A DNA stretch of 64,000 nucleotides from DASVCS01 sp036381495 (lineage in GTDB: Bacteria; Gemmatimonadota; Gemmatimonadetes; Longimicrobiales; RSA9), in contig DASVCS010000034.1 of assembly GCA_036381495.1 (NCBI GenBank), positions 1-64,000 of the forward strand. The letters are read 5' to 3'. A program made the position numbers and the translations under genes. The notes under the pieces were generated by a model. The model ran no database searches. It saw only the letters and a list, made by a program, of their open reading frames with translations, and was not told the DNA's origin. This document shows, one piece after another, positions 26,190 through 36,294 of this stretch (positions are counted from its first letter, which is position 1; the number at the start of each line of letters is the position of its first letter).

Positions 26190-28796
26190 ATGCTGCGATC
26201 GCTGCTGGTCGCGGCGGTCTCCGCCGCGGCGGCGCATCCTGCTATGGCAACGGCGGCGTATCCCGCCACGGCAACAGCGCATCCTCCCATCGCCGCGGCG
26301 GCGCATCCTGCCATGGCAACGGTGCATCCCGCCACGGCCGCGGCGATGCATCCCGCCATGGCGAGAGCCGCGCGGGCCGCCGCGCACCTCGCGCCCGCAG
26401 CCCGGCCGCTCCCCGCCGGCTACACCTTCCTCGGCGACCTCGAGTCCTACGAGCGTACGGACTCCGGCGTGCTGCTGCGCTGCGCGCCCGGTGCGGCGCT
26501 CCGGATCCGGTTTGTCACGCCCGGGATGTTCCGGGTCACGCTCGACCGGGACGACCGGGACGAATCGCTCCTCGCCTACCCGCTGGTGGCCGCCGAGCGC
26601 GAGCCGGTGGCGCTGCGCTTCGAGGACGAGGGTGAGCGCCTGGTGCTCCGCTCGGAGCGGCTCACGGTGGTCATCGGCAAGGCGCCGTGTCGCCTCACCG
26701 TGCGCGACCGCGACGGGACGGTCCTCAGCCGCGACGACCCGGGGCTGGGGATCGGCTGGGATGGCAACGAGGTCCGCAACTGGAAGACGATCGGGCCGGA
26801 GGAGCGCTTCTTCGGACTGGGCGAGAAGACGGGCGACGTCGACAAGCGCGGGCGGGAGTGGGTGATGTGGAACAGCGACACCTACGCCTACGGTCCGGAG
26901 ACGGATCCCGTCTACCAGAGCATCCCGTTCTTCATCGGGCTGCGCGAGGGGAAGGCGTACGGCATCTATCTCAACAACAGCCACCGCACGACGTTCAACC
27001 TGGGCGCAGGCAACCACCGGTACTACTCGTTCGCCGCGGCCGGCGGCGCGCTGGACTACTTCTTCATCGAAGGCCCGCGGATCGCCGACGTCGTCTCCGC
27101 GTACACGGCGCTGACCGGGCGGCCGCCGCTGCCGCCGAAGTGGGCGCTGGGCTACCAGCAGTCGCGCTGGAGCTACTACCCGGCCGCGGAGGTGTTGCGG
27201 CTGGCGCGCACGTTCCGCGAGAAGCGGATCCCCGCGGACGTGATCTACCTGGATGTCCACTACATGGACGGGTACCGCGTCTTCACCTGGGACCCGGAGC
27301 GCTTCCCGGATCCCGCGGACTTGCTCGCCACGCTGGACAGCATGGGGTTCAAGGTGGTGACGATCATCGATCCGGGCGTCAAGGCGGACTCGGCCTACGC
27401 CATCGCGCGGGAAGGCCTCGATGGCGGCCACTTCGTCCGCTACCCGGACGGCGAGGTCTACATCGGCTCGGTGTGGCCGGGGAAGTCGTACTTCCCCGAC
27501 TTCAGCCGCCCCGAGACGCAGGAATGGTGGGGCGGCCACGTGGCCGAGATGGCGGCGCTCGGCGTCGATGGCTTCTGGAACGATATGAACGAGCCCGCAG
27601 TCTGGGGGAAGGCGTTCCCGCTCGAAGTCCTGATGGAGGATGGCGGGCTCGAATCGAGCCAGAAGAAGATGCACAACCTGTACGGGTTCCTGATGGCGCA
27701 GGCCACGTACCGGGGGCTCCGTCGCGCGGACCCGGATCGGCGCCCGTTCATCCTGACGCGCGCGGGCTTCGCGGGCGGGCAGCGTTATGCGGCCGTGTGG
27801 ACGGGCGACAACGTGGCATCCTGGGATCACCTGGCGCTCGGGATCCGCATGATGCTCGGACTCGGGCTCTCCGGCGTGCCGTTCGTCGGCACGGACGTGG
27901 GCGGCTTCGTGGGTTCGCCCGCGCCCGAGCTGTTTGCGCGCTGGATCCAGGTCGGCGTCTTCTCGCCGTTCTTTCGCACGCACACGGCGGCGAACACGCC
28001 GGCGCAGGAGCCGTGGTCGTTCGGCGAGTACGTCGAGGACATCGCGCGTGAATCGATCACGCTGCGCTACCGGCTGTTGCCGTACCTCTACACGCTGTTC
28101 CGCGAGGCGAACCGGACGGGGAGCCCGATCCTGCGGCCGCTCTTCTGGCACTACCAGGCGGACCCCGCCGTCTATCGCCCCGAGTACCAGCACCAGTTCC
28201 TGGTGGGCGCGCACCTGCTGGTCGCGCCCGTGATCCGCGAGGGACAGCGCCGGCAGGAGGTCTATCTCCCGGCCGGCCGCTGGCTCGATCTGCACACGGA
28301 GCGGGTCTACGAAGGCGGACAGGCGGTCGTGGTCGATGCGCCGCTCGAACGGGTGCCGATGTTCCTCGCCGCCGGCGGGATCCTGCCCACGCAGGAACCC
28401 GTCCAGTACGTGGGCGAGCGCGCGAGCCGGACCCTCTTCCTGGACATCTTCCCCGCCCCATGGACCCAAGGCTTCGACCTCTACGAGGATGATGGCGTCT
28501 CGTACGACCACGAGCACGGCGAGTACCGCGTGACGCGCTTCGAGGCCGTACAGGGCGCGGAGGGGATCACGATTTTGCGCGAACTCCGCCACGACGGCTA
28601 CGACCCGGGGGATCGGACCGTCGAGCTGCGCGTCCACGCCGTGGGGCGCGCGCCGGCCGCGGTCACGTTGGACGGGGCGCCGCTCCCGCAGGCGACATCG
28701 GCCGAGGCCCGGGGCTACATCTACGACGCCGAGCGCCGGGTGCTCACGGTCCGGTTCCGCGAGGCCGGGGCCCGGCAGGAAGTGAGGATCCGTTGA
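26190..28796 (+). CDS. GH31 alpha-glucosidase-type hydrolase, secreted
   Basis: The frame is open far upstream; translation should start at ATG 26190 or GTG 26172 (GGGGGTGA just before it), both giving a signal peptide. Residues 20-65 are a degenerate tandem repeat of the type AAHPAMATA, encoded by imperfect repeats at 26230-26362. The GH31 domain then shows IGPEERFFGLGEKTGDVDKR, PPLPPKWALGYQQSRWSYY, the nucleophile Asp in GFWNDMNEPAVW (near residue 465) and RPFILTRAGFAG. C-terminal beta domains follow. GH31 enzymes cleave alpha-glucosides, alpha-xylosides or related sugars; the specificity here is uncertain. The gene is coupled to the ABC binding-protein gene (stop and start overlap). Confidence 0.92.
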   Translation: MLRSLLVAAVSAAAAHPAMATAAYPATATAHPPIAAAAHPAMATVHPATAAAMHPAMARAARAAAHLAPAARPLPAGYTFLGDLESYERTDSGVLLRCAPGAALRIRFVTPGMFRVTLDRDDRDESLLAYPLVAAEREPVALRFEDEGERLVLRSERLTVVIGKAPCRLTVRDRDGTVLSRDDPGLGIGWDGNEVRNWKTIGPEERFFGLGEKTGDVDKRGREWVMWNSDTYAYGPETDPVYQSIPFFIGLREGKAYGIYLNNSHRTTFNLGAGNHRYYSFAAAGGALDYFFIEGPRIADVVSAYTALTGRPPLPPKWALGYQQSRWSYYPAAEVLRLARTFREKRIPADVIYLDVHYMDGYRVFTWDPERFPDPADLLATLDSMGFKVVTIIDPGVKADSAYAIAREGLDGGHFVRYPDGEVYIGSVWPGKSYFPDFSRPETQEWWGGHVAEMAALGVDGFWNDMNEPAVWGKAFPLEVLMEDGGLESSQKKMHNLYGFLMAQATYRGLRRADPDRRPFILTRAGFAGGQRYAAVWTGDNVASWDHLALGIRMMLGLGLSGVPFVGTDVGGFVGSPAPELFARWIQVGVFSPFFRTHTAANTPAQEPWSFGEYVEDIARESITLRYRLLPYLYTLFREANRTGSPILRPLFWHYQADPAVYRPEYQHQFLVGAHLLVAPVIREGQRRQEVYLPAGRWLDLHTERVYEGGQAVVVDAPLERVPMFLAAGGILPTQEPVQYVGERASRTLFLDIFPAPWTQGFDLYEDDGVSYDHEHGEYRVTRFEAVQGAEGITILRELRHDGYDPGDRTVELRVHAVGRAPAAVTLDGAPLPQATSAEARGYIYDAERRVLTVRFREAGARQEVRIR
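26230..26362 (+). repeat. Imperfect coding tandem repeat (HPAMAT-type)
   Basis: Units such as GCGCATCCTGCTATGGCAAC recur five to six times and encode Ala/His/Pro/Met/Thr-rich peptide just after the GH31 signal peptide. A related stretch, ATGGCGCACCCGGCGATGGC, stands at 24863-24882 right after the sulfatase stop. Confidence 0.6.
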
Positions 28797-30082
28797 CACG
28801 GGCGTCGGGTGTTGCGGCCGCGCTTCGCGTCCCGATCCTCGCCGCGAGCGTGTGGCTGGCCGCGTGCGGCGCCGACCGTGGTGCCGGCGTCGTGCTCGAC
28901 TTCTGGGCGCTGGGCCAGGAGGGCGCGCGCGTGCGGGAGCTGGTCCGGGACTTCGAGCGCGAGAACCCGGGGATCCGGGTGGATGTGCAGCAGATCCCGT
29001 GGACGGCGGCGCACGAGAAGCTGCTCACGGCGTACGTGGGTGAGGCGACGCCGGATGTGGCGCAGATCGGCAACACCTGGATCGCGGAGTTCGCGGCGCT
29101 CCGGGCGATCGAGCCGCTCGGGCGGTGGATCGAGGCCTCGGCGGTCGTCGAGCCCGACGCGTACTTCGGCGGGATCTGGGCGACGAACCAGCTCGACGGC
29201 ATCGCGTACGGCGTGCCCTGGTACGTGGACACGCGCGTGATCTTCTACCGCAAGGACATCCTGACGCGGGCCGGCTACGACGCGGTGCCGTCGAGCTGGG
29301 CGGGGTGGCGGGAGGCGCTGGAGCGGATCCAGGCGCAAGCCGATGCCGGGGAGTACGCGATCTTCCTCCCGACCGACGAATGGGCCCAGCCCGTGATCCT
29401 CGGGCTCCAGGCCGGCTCGCCGCTGTTGCGCGACGGCGGCCGCTACGGCGCGTTCGAGGCGCCCGCGTTCCGGCGCGCGTTCGACTTCTACCTCGGCCTC
29501 TACCGCGACGGTCTGGCGCCGGTGCTCGCGAACACGCAGGTCGCGAACGTCTACCAGGAGTTCGCGCGCGGGACCTTCGCGATGTGGATCACCGGTCCGT
29601 GGAACATCGGCGAGTTCCGGCGGCGACTGCCATCCGAGCTCCAGGACCGGTGGGCGACGGCGCCGTTGCCGGGCCCGACCGGCGCGGCATCGGGGATCTC
29701 GCTGGCGGGCGGTTCGAGCCTCGTCATCTTCCGGGCATCGGCGCACAAGCCGGAGGCGTGGAAGCTGATCGAGTACCTGTCGCGCCGCGAGCAGCAGGTG
29801 CGCTTCTACCGGCTGACCGGCGACCTGCCGGCGCGCCGCGAGGCGTGGCAGGATCCGGCGCTGGCCGGCAACCGGCACGCACGCGCCTTCCGCGAACAGC
29901 TCGAACGCGTCGCGCCGCTTCCGCAGGTGCCCGAAATGGAGCTGATCGCGAACAAGGTGTACGAACACGCGGAAGCCGCGATCCGCGGGGTCGCGTCCGC
30001 GGAGGCGGTGCTCGCGGCGCTCGACCGCGATGTCGACCGGATCCTCGAGAAGCGGCGGTGGCTGCTCCGGAGCGGCACATGA
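28793..30082 (+). CDS. Sugar ABC transporter substrate-binding lipoprotein (family 1)
   Basis: The TTG start overlaps the GH31 stop, with GGAAGTGAGG upstream. The lipoprotein signal ends in WLAAC (429 aa). It is a MalE/UgpB-type extracellular binding protein: LDFWALGQEGARVRELVRDF, YVGEATPDVAQIGNTWIAEF, VPWYVDTRVIFYRKDIL, and ISLAGGSSLVIFRASAHKPE near the C-terminal lobe. It should capture an oligosaccharide in the periplasm and deliver it to the two permeases encoded next, whose genes overlap it in ATGA fashion. Confidence 0.93.
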   Translation: MTRASGVAAALRVPILAASVWLAACGADRGAGVVLDFWALGQEGARVRELVRDFERENPGIRVDVQQIPWTAAHEKLLTAYVGEATPDVAQIGNTWIAEFAALRAIEPLGRWIEASAVVEPDAYFGGIWATNQLDGIAYGVPWYVDTRVIFYRKDILTRAGYDAVPSSWAGWREALERIQAQADAGEYAIFLPTDEWAQPVILGLQAGSPLLRDGGRYGAFEAPAFRRAFDFYLGLYRDGLAPVLANTQVANVYQEFARGTFAMWITGPWNIGEFRRRLPSELQDRWATAPLPGPTGAASGISLAGGSSLVIFRASAHKPEAWKLIEYLSRREQQVRFYRLTGDLPARREAWQDPALAGNRHARAFREQLERVAPLPQVPEMELIANKVYEHAEAAIRGVASAEAVLAALDRDVDRILEKRRWLLRSGT

Positions 30083-31044
30083 CGAACGACGGCGGCGTCC
30101 GGACCGCGGTCGCGCCGGCGGCGGAACCCGCGCGCCGCGAAGTTCCGCCGCGCGGGCGGCGGTCCCGGCGATTCCGTGTTCACGCGGCGTGGCTCTTCCT
30201 CGCGCCGGGGCTGCTGCTGCTCACCGTGTTCTTCTTCATCCCCGTCGTCGCGGCGCTGCTCCTCAGCTTCACGGACTTCGACATCTACGCCATCGGACGG
30301 CTCGAGAACGCGCGCTTCATCGGCCTCCGCAACTACGTGACGCTGCTGCGCAACCCGCTCTTCTGGACGGCGTTGAAGAACACGCTCTACTTCGCGCTGG
30401 TGGGCGGTCCGCTGTCGGTGGCGACGGCGCTCGGCGCGGCGCTGCTGCTGAACGCGAAGCTCGTACGGTTCAAGGGCTTCTTCCGGACCGTCTACTTCAC
30501 TCCGTTCGTGACCACGCTGGTCGCCGTCGCCATTGTCTGGCGCTACCTCTACCACCCGCGCTACGGCTGGCTGAACTACGCGCTCGGCTGGTTCGGCATC
30601 GCGCCGATCGACTGGCTGGCCGACCCGACGTGGGCGATGCCGGCCATCATCCTCCTCGCGGTGTGGAAGAACTTCGGCTACAACATGCTGATCTTCATTG
30701 CCGGGCTCCAGGGGATCCCCGAGGAGCTGTACGAGGCGGCGCTGCTGGACGGCGCGAACGCGGTCCGCCGGTTCTGGCACCTCACGCTGCCGATGCTGCG
30801 CCCCACGCTCCTCTTCGTGGCCGTCGTCACGATGATCGGCTACTTCCAGCTCTTCGCCGAGCCGTACGTCATGACGCGTGGCGGACCGCTGCGCAGCACG
30901 ACGAGCGTGGTGCTGCTGATGTACGAGGAAGGGTTCCGCTGGTGGCGGATGGGGTACGCCGCGGCGATCGCGTTCATCCTCTTCGCGATCATCCTCGCGG
31001 CCACGCTCGTGCAGCTCCGGCTCCAGAAGGCGGCGGAAGCATGA
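30079..31044 (+). CDS. Sugar ABC transporter permease (MalF/UgpA type)
   Basis: ATG overlaps the previous stop (ATGA). The protein has an arginine-rich cytoplasmic N-terminus and six predicted membrane helices. The permease coupling motif EAALLDGANAVRRFWHLTLP (EAA loop) contacts the ATPase. It forms the inner-membrane channel with the next gene product. Confidence 0.94.
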   Translation: MTNDGGVRTAVAPAAEPARREVPPRGRRSRRFRVHAAWLFLAPGLLLLTVFFFIPVVAALLLSFTDFDIYAIGRLENARFIGLRNYVTLLRNPLFWTALKNTLYFALVGGPLSVATALGAALLLNAKLVRFKGFFRTVYFTPFVTTLVAVAIVWRYLYHPRYGWLNYALGWFGIAPIDWLADPTWAMPAIILLAVWKNFGYNMLIFIAGLQGIPEELYEAALLDGANAVRRFWHLTLPMLRPTLLFVAVVTMIGYFQLFAEPYVMTRGGPLRSTTSVVLLMYEEGFRWWRMGYAAAIAFILFAIILAATLVQLRLQKAAEA

Positions 31045-31862
31045 GGACCGCGGCGCTCAAAACACTGCTCTACGCAACGCTCGTGCTCGGCGCCGTCATC
31101 GCGCTCGCACCGATGCTCTGGATGGTCTCCGCCTCGTTCATGCCGGCGGGCCAGGCCAACCAGTTCCCGCCGCCGCTGCTCCCCCACGGCGCCACGCTCG
31201 AGCACTACCGCGCGCTCTTCACTCGCCTCGAACTCGGGCGCGCGCTCCTGAACAGCACGATCATCGCCGGATCGGCGACCGTCATCTCGCTGCTCATCAA
31301 CTCGATGGCAGGGTATGCGTTCGCGAAGCTGCGGTTCCCCGGCCGCGACCGCCTCTTCCGGCTCCTCATCGCGGGGCTCGTCATCCCCGTCCAGGTCGCC
31401 ATGCTCCCGCTCTTCCTGCTGCTCAAGGAGATGGGCCTGATCAACACCTACGTCGGCGCGATCGCACCGGTCATGGCCAGCATTTTCGGGATTTTTCTGG
31501 TCCGCCAGTACGCGCTCGCGATCCCCGATGACCTGCTGGATGCCGCGCGCATCGACGGCGCAGGCGAACTCCGCGTCTACGCGTCCATCGTGCTCCCCGT
31601 CATCCGCCCGATCCTCGCGACACTCGCCATCTGGACGTTCCTCACCACCTGGAACGACTTCCTCTGGCCGCTGATCGTACTGGTCGACGACGCGAAGTAC
31701 ACGCTCCCCGTCGCGCTCGCGAACCTCTCGGGCGAGCACGTGCAGGACACGGAGCTGATGATGGCCGGCTCGGTGCTCACCGTGCTCCCCGTCCTCGTCG
31801 TGTTCCTGTGCCTCCAGCGCTACTACATCCAGGGGGTCATGGCGGGGGGATTGAAGGGGTAG
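31041..31862 (+). CDS. Sugar ABC transporter permease (MalG/UgpE type)
   Basis: It overlaps the first permease gene by 4 bp (ATGA). Six membrane helices are predicted. The EAA-type loop reads LLDAARIDGAGELRVYASIV, and MALG hallmarks include NSMAGYAFAKLRFPGRDRLF and WNDFLWPLIVL. It is the second half of the importer. The ATPase is encoded 3.3 kb downstream (35136-36251). Confidence 0.94.
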   Translation: MRTAALKTLLYATLVLGAVIALAPMLWMVSASFMPAGQANQFPPPLLPHGATLEHYRALFTRLELGRALLNSTIIAGSATVISLLINSMAGYAFAKLRFPGRDRLFRLLIAGLVIPVQVAMLPLFLLLKEMGLINTYVGAIAPVMASIFGIFLVRQYALAIPDDLLDAARIDGAGELRVYASIVLPVIRPILATLAIWTFLTTWNDFLWPLIVLVDDAKYTLPVALANLSGEHVQDTELMMAGSVLTVLPVLVVFLCLQRYYIQGVMAGGLKG

Positions 31863-31863
31863 G

Positions 31864-32110
31864 CGGCCGGGAGCTGGATGGGAACGGCCGGGAGCGGGAG
31901 CGGCGGCTGCGCCGCCTGGAGCGGGAACGTTTACGTTTACGGGATGGGAATGGCCGGGAGCGGGAACGTTGACGTTTGCGGGAGCGGGGCACCCGAAGGA
32001 AGCCCCCCGCTTCCACGTTTGCGTTTGCGGGGGCGAGGCGCCCGAAGGGAGCCTCGGTTTCCAGGTTTACGGGAACGGGATGGGCGCCTCTGCGCGGCCG
32101 ACGAGAACGG
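31864..32110 (+). repeat. Composite CGTTTA intergenic repeat, copy 2
   Basis: It starts just after the permease stop. Bases 31895-31942 are identical to 12524-12571. The second module occurs twice in the same strand: GGCACCCGAAGGAAGCC near 31987 and GGCGCCCGAAGGGAGCC near 32036, each followed by a CGTTTGCGTTTGC or GGTTTACGGG variant. The frame across it would encode a GSGNV/VYVYG peptide, but this is not conserved in frame between copies, so I read it as non-coding. The remaining 32111-32281 has no gene; GAGGA before 32282 is the ribosome site of the next gene. Confidence 0.75.
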
Positions 32111-32281
32111 GTTCGGGAACGTTCGCGGGATCGGGGCCGGATCAGGATCGCGGGGCGGCGAGGACGCGCACGGGCACCCGCTCGCGCACGCGCACGACAG
32201 GGGACGGGCGGGGCTCCGCCCCGTCCTTGGACCTCAGCCTTGAGCTGTGGCGGGAAGGGGAATCAGATCCTTCGAGGACCT

Positions 32282-33640
32282 ATGGGCATGCGTCTTTGGG
32301 TTGTGACGGTGTTGCTGGCCGGCTGGCTGGGGCTGGGCGGCTGCGGTGCCGCGGGGGGCGGCGCGGAAGGTGGCGGGCGGCAGGCCGGCGGCTGGTGGAA
32401 GGGGAACCTGCACACGCATTCGCTGTGGAGCGATGGCGATGGCTACCCCGAGATGATTGCGGACTGGTACCGCCGGCACGGCTACCATTTCCTGGTGATC
32501 TCGGACCACAACGTGCCGCCGCAGGGCGGGAAGTGGATCGACGTCGCGCGGAGCGAGGGCGGCCCGGAGGCGTTCCGTCGCTACGAAGCGCGTTTCGGCG
32601 ATGCGTGGGTCGAGGAGCGGCGGCGCGGCGACACGCTCGAGGTCCGGCTCCGGCGTCACGAGGAGTACGCGCCGCTGCTCGCCGAGCCCGGCCGGTTCCT
32701 GCTCCTGCCGGGCGAGGAGATCACCGAGTATCTGGGCAAGACGGCGATCCACATGGTCGCCACGAACCTGGCGGAGCCGATCGTGCCGCGCGGCGGCGAG
32801 AGCGTCGCCGCGGTGCTGCGCAACGACCTGGGTGCGGTGATCGCCCAGCGCGAGCGGACCGGCCGGCCGATGATCGTGCAGGTGAACCATCCGAACTTCA
32901 TCTGGAGCCTGACGGCGGAAGACCTGATCCCGATCGAGGAGGCGCGCTTCTTCGAGGTCTACAACGGCCACCCGCTGGTGAACAACGTCGGCGATGACGA
33001 GCACCCCGGCACCGAGCGACTCTGGGACGTCATCCTGACCGAACGCCTGAGGCACGGCGGCCCGGTCCTCTACGGCGTGGCCACGGATGACGCGCACGAC
33101 TACCACGCGTTCGCGCCGGACCAGCGCAACCCGGGGCGCGGCTGGATCATGGTCCGCGCGCCGGAACTCACGCCCGCCGCGCTGATCGCGGCCATGGAAC
33201 GCGGCGACTTCTACGCGACCACCGGCGTGGTGCTGCGGGACATCCGCCGCGACGGGGATCGGCTCACGATCGAGATCGAGGCGGAGGATGGCGTCGACTA
33301 CGTCACGCGATTCATCGGCACGCGCGTGGGTTCCGGCGCTCCGGATGACCCGGGTCGGCGCCCCGCGGCAGGCGCGGTACCGGTCCGGAGGGCGGCCGCG
33401 GAGTCGGCGTTCGCGGCGGATGGCACGACCGCCGCTGGCGAAACCGGGGCCGCCGGGGACGTCGGCGTGGTGCTGGCCGAGGTGGCGGGTACCACGGCCA
33501 GCTACCGGTTGCGGGGCGACGAGCTGTACGTCCGCGCGAAGGTCATATCGACGAAACCGCGCACGAACGCGTTCCTGGAGGGCCAGGTCGAGGTGGCGTG
33601 GGTCCAGCCTCAGCGCGGCACTGGGGCGCCCCGCCCGTAG
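32282..33640 (+). CDS. CehA/McbA-family metallohydrolase (PHP-like), lipoprotein
   Basis: ATG follows GAGGA. The lipoprotein signal ends in LGGC, followed by a Gly-rich linker. The PHP-type metal site is visible: NLHTHSLWSDGD, FLVISDHN, LLPGEEITE, a later QVNHPNF, and GVATDDAHDY. The C-terminal part is a small beta domain with a low-complexity Ala/Gly/Thr insert. Related proteins hydrolyse carbamate, ester or phosphoester bonds and are often found with sugar-utilisation genes. The substrate is unknown here. It closes the run of forward genes before the convergent GH1 gene. Confidence 0.85.
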   Translation: MGMRLWVVTVLLAGWLGLGGCGAAGGGAEGGGRQAGGWWKGNLHTHSLWSDGDGYPEMIADWYRRHGYHFLVISDHNVPPQGGKWIDVARSEGGPEAFRRYEARFGDAWVEERRRGDTLEVRLRRHEEYAPLLAEPGRFLLLPGEEITEYLGKTAIHMVATNLAEPIVPRGGESVAAVLRNDLGAVIAQRERTGRPMIVQVNHPNFIWSLTAEDLIPIEEARFFEVYNGHPLVNNVGDDEHPGTERLWDVILTERLRHGGPVLYGVATDDAHDYHAFAPDQRNPGRGWIMVRAPELTPAALIAAMERGDFYATTGVVLRDIRRDGDRLTIEIEAEDGVDYVTRFIGTRVGSGAPDDPGRRPAAGAVPVRRAAAESAFAADGTTAAGETGAAGDVGVVLAEVAGTTASYRLRGDELYVRAKVISTKPRTNAFLEGQVEVAWVQPQRGTGAPRP

Positions 33641-33734
33641 AGCCTCGGCGCGCTCCGTGTCACTGCGCGAGATGAACTGCCCGCGCCTCGGGCGGCCCGC
33701 GGCTCGCGGCCGGCGCCTACGGCGGCGCGCCGGC

Positions 33735-35090
33735 TCACGCGCCGTCGGCCAGGACGCCGCCCGCGCTGCGGATCACCTCGCGGTAGAAGCGGGCGCTGGC
33801 TTTGGGCGTGCGCCGCTGCGTCTCGTAGTCGACGTGGACGATGCCGAAGCGCTTCGAATAGCCGAGGCTCCACTCGAAGTTGTCGAGGAGCGACCAGGCG
33901 AAGTAGCCGCGCAGATCCACGCCCTGCTGCATGGCGCGGGCGGCGGCGCGCAGGTGTTCGCGGTAGTAGTCCACGCGGAGCGGGTCGTCCAGGTGGCCGT
34001 TCGTGCTCGGCGGGTCGTAGAAGGCGGCGCCGTTCTCGGTGATGTAGAGCGGGACGTCGCCGTAGCGCTCCTTGACCTGGAGCAGCGTGTCGGTCAGCCC
34101 CTGCGGGTAGACCTCCCATCCGGTCTCGGTGTACGCGTGGCGCGGCTGGCGCACGGTGGCGGCGCGGACCGGCAGCGCGGCGGGATCGTGTCGCGTCACG
34201 GCGCGCGTGTAGTAGTTGATGCCGAGGAAGTCGATGGGCTGGCGGATCTGCCGCAGATCCGCGTCGGGGAACTCGGGCCATGCCGGACCGAAGATCTCGC
34301 GCAGTTCATCGGGATAGGCGCCGAGGAACACGGGATCGAGATACTGCCGGTTCATGTAGGCATCGGCGCGGGCGGTCGCGGCGCAGTCCTCCGGGCTCGG
34401 CGATGCCGGGTACTTCGGCTCGAGGTTGACGACGAGCCCGATCCGGTGCCGCCCGTCGGCGCGATACGCCTGGACGGCAGCGGCGTGCGCGCGCAGCAGG
34501 TTGTGCGAAGCGATCGGCGCCTCGAACAAGCTGCGGTGCCCGGGCGCGAGCGCGCCGTGCAGGTAGCCGCCGTCGGTGACGACCCACGGCTCGTTCAGCG
34601 TGGTCCAGAGCGTGACGCGGTCATCGAGCGCGCGGAACACGATGCGCGCGTACTCCGTAAACCAGCCGGCGATGTCGCGATTGAGCCAGCCGCCCACGTC
34701 ATCGAGCGCCGCGGGGAGATCCCAGTGGTAGAGCGTGACGAGGGGCTGGATCTCGTGCTCGAGCAGGGCATCGACGAGCCGCTCGTAGAAGTCCAGCCCC
34801 TTCGGATTGACGCGCCCCTTCCCTTCCGGGAGGATGCGGCTCCACGAAATGCTGAAGCGGTAGGCGTTGAGGCCCAGCTCGCGCATGAGCCGCACGTCGT
34901 CTTCGTAGCGGCGATAGTGGTCGCAGGCGATGTCGCCCGTATCGCCGCCGTGAACCAGGCCGGGCGTGTGCGTGAACCGGTGCCAGATGCTCGGCCCGGC
35001 ACCGTCGGCGAGCGGCGAGCCCTCGATCTGGTACGCCGAGGTGGCGGCGCCCCACAGGAAGTCATCGGGAAAACGGAAGACGTCGATCAT
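33735..35090 (-). CDS. GH1 beta-glucosidase, cytoplasmic
   Basis: No signal peptide is present. The 451-residue TIM barrel starts FPDDFLWGAATSAYQIEGSP. It carries the acid/base Glu in TLNEPWVV (near residue 166) and the nucleophile Glu in YITENGAAF (near 351), plus the aglycone motif YFAWSLLDNFEWSLGY. It would hydrolyse beta-linked disaccharides delivered by the ABC importer. It is divergent from the importer ATPase gene, with only 45 bp between the starts, so the two probably share a regulated promoter region. Confidence 0.95.
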   Translation of the reverse strand: MIDVFRFPDDFLWGAATSAYQIEGSPLADGAGPSIWHRFTHTPGLVHGGDTGDIACDHYRRYEDDVRLMRELGLNAYRFSISWSRILPEGKGRVNPKGLDFYERLVDALLEHEIQPLVTLYHWDLPAALDDVGGWLNRDIAGWFTEYARIVFRALDDRVTLWTTLNEPWVVTDGGYLHGALAPGHRSLFEAPIASHNLLRAHAAAVQAYRADGRHRIGLVVNLEPKYPASPSPEDCAATARADAYMNRQYLDPVFLGAYPDELREIFGPAWPEFPDADLRQIRQPIDFLGINYYTRAVTRHDPAALPVRAATVRQPRHAYTETGWEVYPQGLTDTLLQVKERYGDVPLYITENGAAFYDPPSTNGHLDDPLRVDYYREHLRAAARAMQQGVDLRGYFAWSLLDNFEWSLGYSKRFGIVHVDYETQRRTPKASARFYREVIRSAGGVLADGA

Positions 35091-35135
35091 CGATGTCGTG
35101 GTACGGGTTCGATCTGAACGTTACAGGCGGAGGCC

Positions 35136-36251
<1,116 letters not shown>

Positions 36252-36261
36252 GCGGTGATAC

Positions 36262-36294
36262 GGCTAGGGCTAGGGCTGGGGCTAGGGCTGGGGC
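36262..36294 (+). repeat. GGGCTA/GGGCTG hexamer array 2
   Basis: Units read GGCTA, GGGCTA, GGGCTG, GGGCTA, GGGCTG, GGGC. It lies between the convergent ATPase and anti-sigma genes. The last codons (LPQP) and the stop of the anti-sigma gene are made of the repeat, and the repeat supplies an in-frame TAG every second unit on the minus strand. Confidence 0.8.

Noticed and set aside
25827..28799. Long antisense frame opposite GH31
   Set aside because: It mirrors GH31 codons; composition and lack of motifs mark it as a shadow.
31976..32281. Peptide-coding reading of the CGTTTA repeat upstream of the CehA-like gene
   Set aside because: Similar peptides (PKEASVSTFTFTG type) appear at other repeat copies but on differing strands and without start sites, so the conservation is of DNA, not of protein.
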